The notes below the pieces were generated by a model. It was not told the DNA's origin. It saw only the letters and a program-made list of their open reading frames with translations, and searched no databases. The translations under genes and the position numbers were made by a program. 10,064 bases of DNA from Burkholderia gladioli (lineage in GTDB: Bacteria > Pseudomonadota > Gammaproteobacteria > Burkholderiales > Burkholderiaceae), in contig WNEB01000041.1 in NCBI GenBank assembly GCA_009914575.1, positions 1-10,064 of the forward strand, read 5' to 3'. Shown here one piece after another: positions 5,779 to 10,064 of this stretch (within the stretch, counting starts at the first letter, position 1; every line of letters begins with the position of its first letter).

Positions 5779-6417
5779 ATGAAACCCCTCGATCTCGATG
5801 CCGTTCGCGCATTCGTGCTGGTGGCCGATCTGGCCAGTTTCACGCGCGCCGCCGACGCGCTAGGCACCACCCAATCCGCCGTCAGCCTGAAGATCAAGCG
5901 CCTGGCGCATCTGGGCCGCGCGCTGCTGGAGCGCACGCCGCGCGTGGTGCGGCTCGCGGTCGACGGCGACGCATTCCTGCCCGCCGCCCGCGAACTGCTC
6001 GACGCGCATACGCGCGCGCTCGGCGCGGTGGCGGCCGAACCGCGCCAGCTCGTGCTCGGCCTCAGCGAGCACGTCGCGGTGCCGGATCTGCCCGCGCTGC
6101 TGGCCAGCCTGAACCGGCACGATCCGGCGCTGGCGCTCGACATGCATCTGGGCTCGTCGGGGCCGCTGCTGGCGCTGTACGACGAGCGGCGGCTCGATGC
6201 GGTCCTGATCCGCCACGAGCCGGGCGAAGATCCGCCGCGGGAAGGCGGCCAGCTGCTGTTCACCGAGCCGCTGGCCTGGCGCGCTGCGCGCGCTGGAGCG
6301 CGCTTCGGCCTGCCGGAGCTGCCGGTGTCGCACGTGATGCTCTATTCGCGCGTGCGCGACGCGCGCTCGGTCGACACGCTGCGCCGGTTGACGGCGAGCC
6401 TGTCCGCTTCGGCATAA
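5779..6417 (+). CDS. LysR-family transcriptional regulator with an internally deleted effector domain
   Basis: 212 residues, against about 290-300 for the family. The N-terminal winged helix-turn-helix is present: AVRAFVLVADLASFTRAADALGTTQSAVSLKIKRL (8-42, given as its extent only). The following linker normally reads RLEAHLGR; here it is RLAHLGR, one codon short. The effector domain begins normally (LVLGLSEHVAVPDLPALL, 91-108), but after EPLAWRAA (163-170) it jumps to RFGLPELPVSHVMLYSRVRD (175-194). That is the usual extreme C-terminus, so about 70-80 residues of the second effector subdomain are missing in frame. The junction at about 6286-6300 lies in short GCGC repeats. ATG 5779 starts the family's typical MKPLDLDAVRAF; ATGs at 5737 and 5755 are alternatives. 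It probably once regulated the divergent tautomerase gene. DNA binding may persist while ligand response is doubtful. Confidence 0.85.
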   Translation: MKPLDLDAVRAFVLVADLASFTRAADALGTTQSAVSLKIKRLAHLGRALLERTPRVVRLAVDGDAFLPAARELLDAHTRALGAVAAEPRQLVLGLSEHVAVPDLPALLASLNRHDPALALDMHLGSSGPLLALYDERRLDAVLIRHEPGEDPPREGGQLLFTEPLAWRAARAGARFGLPELPVSHVMLYSRVRDARSVDTLRRLTASLSASA

Positions 6418-6455
6418 ACTGTCCGGCTGCCCACCTTGCCGCCGATGCCTGCCCG

Positions 6456-7355
6456 ATGACGCCCGCCGCCCGCCAACACCTTCGCGCCAACCTGCTGATG
6501 CTGGCCGCCGCCGCAATCTGGGGCTCGGCCTTCGTCGCGCAGCGGCTGAGCCTGTCGGTGATTGGCCCGTTTCTCTACACCAGCCTGCGCTTCCTGCTCG
6601 GCGCGCTGGTGCTCGCGCCGCTGCTGGTCACGCGCCGCACGGCGCGCGCCGAATTCGCCGCGCTAGCGCAGCGGCCCGCCGGGCTCTTGCCTGGCCTCGT
6701 GCTCGGCACGCTGCTGGCCGTTTCGATCTCGCTGCAGCAGGTCGGCCTGCAATACACCAAGGTGGCCAACGCCGGCTTCATCAGTTCGCTCTACGTGGTG
6801 CTGGTGCCGCTGATCGGCGTGGCGCTGCGTCATCGCGCGGGCTTCGGCACCTGGCTCGGCGCGACGCTGGCCGCGATCGGCCTGTATTTCCTCAGCGTCG
6901 ACGCGCATTTCTCGGTGATGCTCGGCGACGGGTTCCAGTTGGCCGGGGCGGTCATCATAGCCGTGCACGTGATCGCGGTCGGCCATTTCGTGCGGCGGCA
7001 CGATCCGCTGGCGCTGGCGTTCCAGCAGTTCGTGGTGTGCGGGCTGCTGTGCGGCGCGGCCGGGCTGGCCGTCGAGACGCTCGACGCGGCCACGCTGCTG
7101 TACGGCGGCGTGCTGTCGGTCGGGGCGGCCTATACGCTGCAGGTGGTCGCGCAGAGCGCCGCCGCGCCCGCACACGCGGCCGTGATCTTCAGCATGGAAG
7201 GCGTGTTCGCGGCCATCGCGGGCTGGGCCGCGCTCGGCGAGACGCTGAGCCTGCGCGCGCTGTTCGGCTGCGCGTTGATGCTGGCCGGGCTGCTGGTCTG
7301 CCAGCTGTTGACGGGCCGCGCCGCCGCGCGCGAGGGCAGCGGGCTGCCCGCCTGA
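6456..7355 (+). CDS. DMT-superfamily (EamA) inner-membrane transporter
   Basis: 299 residues with about ten hydrophobic segments arranged as two EamA repeats (about 10-146 and 157-288). The first helix has AAAAIWGSAFVAQRL, the typical EamA opening W-G-x-x-F. ANAGFISSLYVVLVPLIG (105-122) and HAAVIFSMEGVFAAIAGWAA (240-259), followed by LGE, are the paired P/E-containing helices at the end of each half. Members export amino acids, metabolites or drugs by proton exchange; the substrate cannot be inferred. The ATG at 6456 is 38 bp after the LysR stop and has no strong ribosome site (the nearest is weak). Co-transcription with LysR is possible. No lesion is seen. Confidence 0.93.
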   Translation: MTPAARQHLRANLLMLAAAAIWGSAFVAQRLSLSVIGPFLYTSLRFLLGALVLAPLLVTRRTARAEFAALAQRPAGLLPGLVLGTLLAVSISLQQVGLQYTKVANAGFISSLYVVLVPLIGVALRHRAGFGTWLGATLAAIGLYFLSVDAHFSVMLGDGFQLAGAVIIAVHVIAVGHFVRRHDPLALAFQQFVVCGLLCGAAGLAVETLDAATLLYGGVLSVGAAYTLQVVAQSAAAPAHAAVIFSMEGVFAAIAGWAALGETLSLRALFGCALMLAGLLVCQLLTGRAAAREGSGLPA

Positions 7356-7448
7356 TACACCCCGCGCGCATGCCGCGAGCCCCTGAAAATAGGACCCGAT
7401 CGATTTGCGGCGTGTCGCGACGTGTGCGACGCGCGCGAATCCGATCCC

Positions 7449-7454
7449 TATAAT
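7449..7454 (+). promoter_or_regulatory. Possible -10 box before the kinase-like pseudogene
   Basis: A perfect TATAAT lies 30 bp before the GTG start. No recognisable -35 is found at 16-18 bp. The 7356-7448 stretch between the transporter and this box shows no other gene, only GC-rich sequence with the near-repeat CGTGTCGCGAC/CGTGTGCGAC (7411-7430). Confidence 0.35.
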
Positions 7455-7484
7455 GTCGGTTCCTCCGTTCTCCGCAGGCGCCTC

Positions 7485-8178
7485 GTGAGCCTTCCCGCCG
7501 CCGATCTCTCCGCTGCCCTGCTGCGCGAACGCGCCGCCCGTTATGCCGCCGAAGCCGCGCTGTTCGCGCGCGATCAGGCGCTGTCCGTCGCGTTGCACGA
7601 TCTGCGCAGCCCGCTCAATGCGATGCACAGCTGGTGGGCCTACGTGCTCGAGCGCCAGCTGCCGCCCGGCGATGTCTCGCTGCAGCGCGCGCTCGGCGGC
7701 ATCCGCACCGGCATCGAGCAACAAACCAAGCTGATCGAAACCGCGCTCGGCGACGAGCGCGGCGTCACGCTGGTGCTCGACGCCGGCTCGGCGCGCGGCA
7801 CCTCGCTCGTCGCCGACGCCGAACGGCTCTCGCAGGCGCTCTGGGCGCTGACCGTGTTCGCCATCGAGGCCAGCACGCCGGGCGCGACCGTCACGCTGAG
7901 CTGCGACGCGCTCGGCTCGGTCGACAGCGTCACACGTTCGATGCCGCGTTCACGACCGATCCGGCGGCGATCGTCGATCCGGCGCTGCCGCACGCGCTCG
8001 ACGCCGGCGCGCGCCGCGAGGCGCTGCTCGAACGCGACGGTCGCCGCCCGCCGTGGGCGATCGCGTTGTGCCACCGCGTCGCGTCGCGCACGGCGGCAGC
8101 TTCGCGCCGCCCCTGCTCGACACCGGCGCCCCCGCGCACTGCTGCGTGCTGACGCTGCCGCGCAAGGCCGCTGCATGA
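7485..8178 (+). pseudogene. Histidine kinase-like gene with two frameshifts and degenerate ATP-binding motifs
   Basis: Starting at GTG 7485 the protein reads SLPAADLSAALLRERAARYA, a helical coiled segment, then ALHDLRSPLNAMHSW, an H-box with H38. It has no membrane or sensor domain. At about 7931-7936 the frame shifts (net -1): TFDAAFTTDPAAIVDPALPH continues in the second frame. At about 8078-8088 it shifts again (net -1) to reach AHGGSFAPPLLDTGAPAHCC and LPRKAAA, ending at the TGA at 8176-8178. The last part matches the usual kinase ending, HGG...LP. Even before breakage the ATPase part was odd: the N-box Asn position is Phe (ALTVFAIEAST), and the glycine-rich motif expected before the AHGG segment is PPWAIALCH. 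It was therefore probably a non-catalytic relative. Unbroken it would be about 231 residues. Sequencing error is the alternative to true decay. Confidence 0.75.
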
Positions 8179-8221
8179 GATTTTTTCCGGCGCGCCAAAC
8201 TTACGTTCGGCTTTCCGCCTC

Positions 8222-8249
8222 TATACTGACGCTTCGTTCACTTCCGGAG
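8222..8249 (+). promoter_or_regulatory. Possible -10 box and ribosome site of the CorC-like gene
   Basis: TATACT at 8222-8227 is a plausible -10, but no good -35 is present at normal spacing. CGGAG at 8245-8249 lies 8 bases before the TTG codon at 8258. It decides this non-standard start, since no in-frame ATG or GTG precedes a complete first membrane helix. Confidence 0.45.
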
Positions 8250-8257
8250 TTGTTTCG

Positions 8258-9598
8258 TTGATACAGATCATCGCGCTGATCGGCGCGTTGCTGCTGGTGG
8301 CGCTCAATGGCTTTTTCGTCGCCGCCGAATTCGGTCTCGTCAAACTGCGCGCCACGCGCGTCAAGACGCTGGCCCGCCAGCACGGCCTTCGCGGCCGCAT
8401 CCTGCGTGTCGTCCACGCCCGCCTCGACGCTTCTCTTTCCGCCTGCCAGCTCGGCATCACGCTGGCCTCGCTCGGCCTCGGCTGGATCGGCGAGCCGGCC
8501 TTCGCCGAACTGCTCTCGCCGCTGCTCGCCGCGCTCGGCATCGATTCCCCGCAACTGGTGCACGCGATCTCGCTGGTGTTCGCGTTCACGGTGATCTCGT
8601 TCCTGCACATCGTGGTCGGCGAACTGGCGCCGAAATCGATGGCGATCCGCCAGCCCGAACAGGTCGGCCTGTGGCTCGCGCTGCCGCTCTACGCGTTCTA
8701 CTGGGCGATGTATCCGGCGATCTGGGTGCTCAACAGCAGCGCCAACGCGGTGCTGCGCATCGTCGGCCTGACGGTCGATCACGGCGGCGATTCGCACTAC
8801 TCGACCGACGAACTGAAGCTGATCCTGCGCAGCCGCCGCAACGCCGTCGGTGCGAGCAAGGCGCCCGCCGCCACCTACAGCAACGACGAGTGGAACACGC
8901 TCGCGCATTCGCTCGATTTTTCGTCGATGACGGTATCGGACCTGATGCGCCCGGCCAACGAAATGATCGGCCTGCGCCGCGACCTGACGCTGCTCGACAA
9001 CATGGAAGTGGTGGCGCGCCACCGCTTCAGCCGCTATCCGCTGTTCACCGACGCCGCGCGCGAACAGCTGATCGGCCTGATTCACCTGAAGGACCTGCTG
9101 CTCGCGCGCCATGCCGGCGTGGCGCTGGAGGATCTGTCCGACTACGTGCGCCCGGTGCAGTACGTGCAGCCCGACACGCCCGCGCTCGAACTGTTCCGAC
9201 GCTTTCGCAAGGGCGCGCCGCACTTCGCGCTGGTCGGCAACAAGCAGGAGAAACCGATCGGCTTCCTGACGCTCGACAACCTGCTCGGCGCGCTGGTGGG
9301 CCAGATCCACGACGAGTTCCGCCAGGGCGATGCCGACTGGGCGCGCCTCGACGACGGCACGCTGATGGGCAAGGGCAGCCTGCCCGTGGTGTCGCTCGAA
9401 CAGGCGCTCGGCATCGACATCGACGAAGGCCGCGCCGAATCGGTCGGCGGCCTCGTGATCCAGGCGCTCAGAGATCTGCCAAGCGAGGGCCATCGCGTGT
9501 CGTTCGACAACTTCGACGTGGTCGTCAAGAAGATGAACGGCCCGCGCATCGTGCTGGTTCGCGTGTATCCGAAGGACGTCAAGGAAGCGGACGAATAA
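8258..9598 (+). CDS. CorC/HlyC-type membrane protein (DUF21/CNNM transmembrane, CBS pair, CorC_HlyC domain)
   Basis: 446 residues, full length for the family. The N-terminal CNNM/DUF21 membrane domain covers about 1-200. Its segments lie near 3-28, 60-90, 98-125 and 135-160, with the conserved GELAPKS at 121-127. A CBS pair covers about 222-345, starting MTVSDLMRP (224-232) and including the typical HRFSRYPLF (255-263). The CorC_HlyC domain covers about 360-438 (SVGGLVIQALRDLPSEGHRV). Family members are implicated in magnesium/cobalt transport or resistance; the name haemolysin is historical. The start is TTG, supported by the ribosome site at 8245-8249, and gives MIQIIALIGALLLVALNGFF, the typical first helix. 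It starts 79 bp after the kinase-like pseudogene. No lesion is seen. Confidence 0.93.
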   Translation: MIQIIALIGALLLVALNGFFVAAEFGLVKLRATRVKTLARQHGLRGRILRVVHARLDASLSACQLGITLASLGLGWIGEPAFAELLSPLLAALGIDSPQLVHAISLVFAFTVISFLHIVVGELAPKSMAIRQPEQVGLWLALPLYAFYWAMYPAIWVLNSSANAVLRIVGLTVDHGGDSHYSTDELKLILRSRRNAVGASKAPAATYSNDEWNTLAHSLDFSSMTVSDLMRPANEMIGLRRDLTLLDNMEVVARHRFSRYPLFTDAAREQLIGLIHLKDLLLARHAGVALEDLSDYVRPVQYVQPDTPALELFRRFRKGAPHFALVGNKQEKPIGFLTLDNLLGALVGQIHDEFRQGDADWARLDDGTLMGKGSLPVVSLEQALGIDIDEGRAESVGGLVIQALRDLPSEGHRVSFDNFDVVVKKMNGPRIVLVRVYPKDVKEADE

Positions 9599-9622
9599 GC
9601 GCCGCGCGCCAGCATCCGCAAT

Positions 9623-9662
9623 AAAAAAACCGCGCGCGAACACCCTGCGGTGTCGCGCGCGG
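9623..9662 (-). terminator. Strong intrinsic terminator on the minus strand
   Basis: A 14-bp stem pairs 9630-9644 with 9649-9662 around the loop CTGC, with one bulged A at 9639. It is almost entirely G-C and is followed on the minus strand by seven T (A tract at 9623-9629). It lies 22 bp after the stop codon of the truncated SDR gene and was its terminator. It also lies 24 bp after the CorC-like stop. On the plus strand no T tract follows the stem, so termination there would be weaker. Confidence 0.85.
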
Positions 9663-9684
9663 GCTGCCCTCCACCGCCGGCGCC

Positions 9685-9803
9685 TTATCGAACGCGCTCG
9701 GGCTGCATGTCCTTCGCGATCCATTCGATCACCGAGCGATGCTTCGGCTGCCAGCCGAGCAGACGCCGGGCGCGCTCGCCGCGCACGCGGCTGTTCGAGC
9801 CGG
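9685..9803 (-). pseudogene. SDR/NAD-dependent epimerase C-terminal fragment, cut by an IS3-family element
   Basis: Reading on the minus strand from the edge of the IS element, the frame gives GSNSRVRGERARRLLGWQPK, HRSVIEWIAKDMQPERVR and a TAA stop at 9687-9685. The pattern N-S-R-V-R-x-x-R-A-R-x-x-L-G-W-x-P is the usual end of extended SDR (NAD-dependent epimerase/dehydratase) proteins. It binds part of the sugar or acyl substrate end, while the NAD-binding Rossmann fold is missing. An in-frame ATG at 9834 would give a 49-residue peptide, but its first codons lie inside the IS end. It is a remnant, not a gene. Its own terminator survives at 9623-9662. Confidence 0.75.
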
Positions 9804-10064
9804 TGCGCGTCAAGGTAGTTGTCGCCTCTGTCATGCAACTTCAGCCTGCTTACGAACCCTGATTCCGGCCTCGTGGACGATTGCGTCGCGCTCCGGGTTG
9901 AGCGCGACGGTGCCGAGCGGCGTCTAATTGCGTGTCTGGCCCGACCAGCGGGCCGGATGGCGTTCGCGGGCCGCCAGATACACTTCATGCCGTGCGGCCA
10001 GAATCGCGACATCCTCGCCAGCATGTCGCTGCGCCGGCGTGACGTAACGGATGCCGCTGTGCCG
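9804..10064 (-). mobile_element. 3' end of an IS3-family insertion sequence
   Basis: The transposase C-terminus is followed by a probable terminal repeat. Read inward from 9804 the end is TGCGCGTCAAGGTAGTTGTC, starting with the TG dinucleotide usual for IS3-family ends. Just outside, the SDR coding frame begins abruptly, so the insertion has cut that gene. The far end of the element and any target duplication lie beyond the window. The exact boundary is inferred from the loss of SDR similarity. Confidence 0.65.
9831..10064 (-). pseudogene. IS3-family transposase (rve integrase core) C-terminus with an internal amber stop
   Basis: From the window edge the frame reads RHSGIRYVTPAQRHAGEDVA, ILAARHEVYLAARERHPARW, then SGQTRN, an amber TAG (plus positions 9924-9926), then TPLGTVALNPERDAIVHEAG and a TGA at 9833-9831. 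H-S-x-I-R-Y-V-T-P-x-Q-R-H is the well-known end of IS3-family OrfB integrases. Relatives have RNWTP at the stop, so a TGG tryptophan codon has become TAG. The loss removes about 30 C-terminal residues. The DDE core lies outside the window. Transposition in this copy may be lost, reduced, or unaffected if the tail is dispensable. Confidence 0.8.

Noticed and set aside
6663..7724. 353-codon open frame on the minus strand opposite the EamA transporter
   Set aside because: The transporter in the opposite strand has clear repeated membrane motifs; the antisense product is Arg/Gln/His-rich without domain features.
9685..9834. A small 49-residue minus-strand gene starting at ATG 9834
   Set aside because: Its first residues are encoded by the IS3-family end and the rest matches only the tail of an SDR protein, so it is a chance fusion at an insertion junction.
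8201..10024. 607-codon open frame on the minus strand opposite the CorC-like gene
   Set aside because: Antisense shadow; it runs through an intrinsic terminator, an SDR remnant and an IS end, each readable in other frames.

Overview
The window reads as chromosomal DNA of a high-GC beta-proteobacterium, most likely Burkholderia sensu lato (perhaps near the B. glumae/gladioli type). The reasons are strongly G/C-biased third codon positions, an Ohr/OhrR pair, a DUF3563 small protein, a divergent LysR/tautomerase pair, and a PHB-depolymerase-type esterase that starts MTKSLTKLW. The species call is inference. No rRNA, tRNA or CRISPR was seen, and no prophage.

Layout. (1) 1-173 is the right end of an IS256-family insertion sequence (transposase C-terminus plus terminal repeat). 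It is inserted into an ohrR (MarR-family) gene, whose remnant (174-452) also carries two frame changes. (2) An intact ohr peroxidase gene (566-985) follows, preceded by an AT-rich palindromic operator-like region. (3) A small DUF3563 gene (minus, 1160-1336) has a near-consensus promoter and a 22-bp palindrome over the predicted start of transcription. (4) A PHB-depolymerase/esterase (minus, 1431-2522) and a PAP2 membrane phosphatase (plus, 2750-3442) diverge around a perfect 15-bp palindrome. (5) A degenerate-CYTH/CHAD protein (minus, 3468-5168) meets PAP2 tail to tail. (6) A tautomerase (minus, 5296-5667) diverges from a LysR regulator (plus, 5779-6417) whose effector domain looks internally deleted. 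(7) A DMT/EamA exporter (6456-7355) comes next. (8) A histidine-kinase-like gene (7485-8178) is broken by two frameshifts. (9) A CorC/HlyC-type membrane protein (8258-9598) starts with TTG. (10) On the minus strand, an intrinsic terminator (9623-9662) serves the last codons of an SDR/epimerase gene. That gene is cut by an IS3-family element (from about 9804 to the window edge) whose transposase itself has an amber codon.

How it fits together. There is no single large operon; most genes are short transcription units in alternating orientation. The esterase, PAP2 and CHAD genes could all touch storage polymers (PHA, polyphosphate), but that link is inference. The dominant theme is gene decay: two different IS elements each truncate a host gene, and ohrR, the kinase and the LysR gene carry further lesions. 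This is the picture of a lineage with active IS elements and relaxed selection, or partly of sequencing error at the single-base frameshifts. With OhrR gone, ohr is predicted to be constitutively expressed. I found no convincing new multi-gene system; the most original leads are the palindromes and the lesion pattern.
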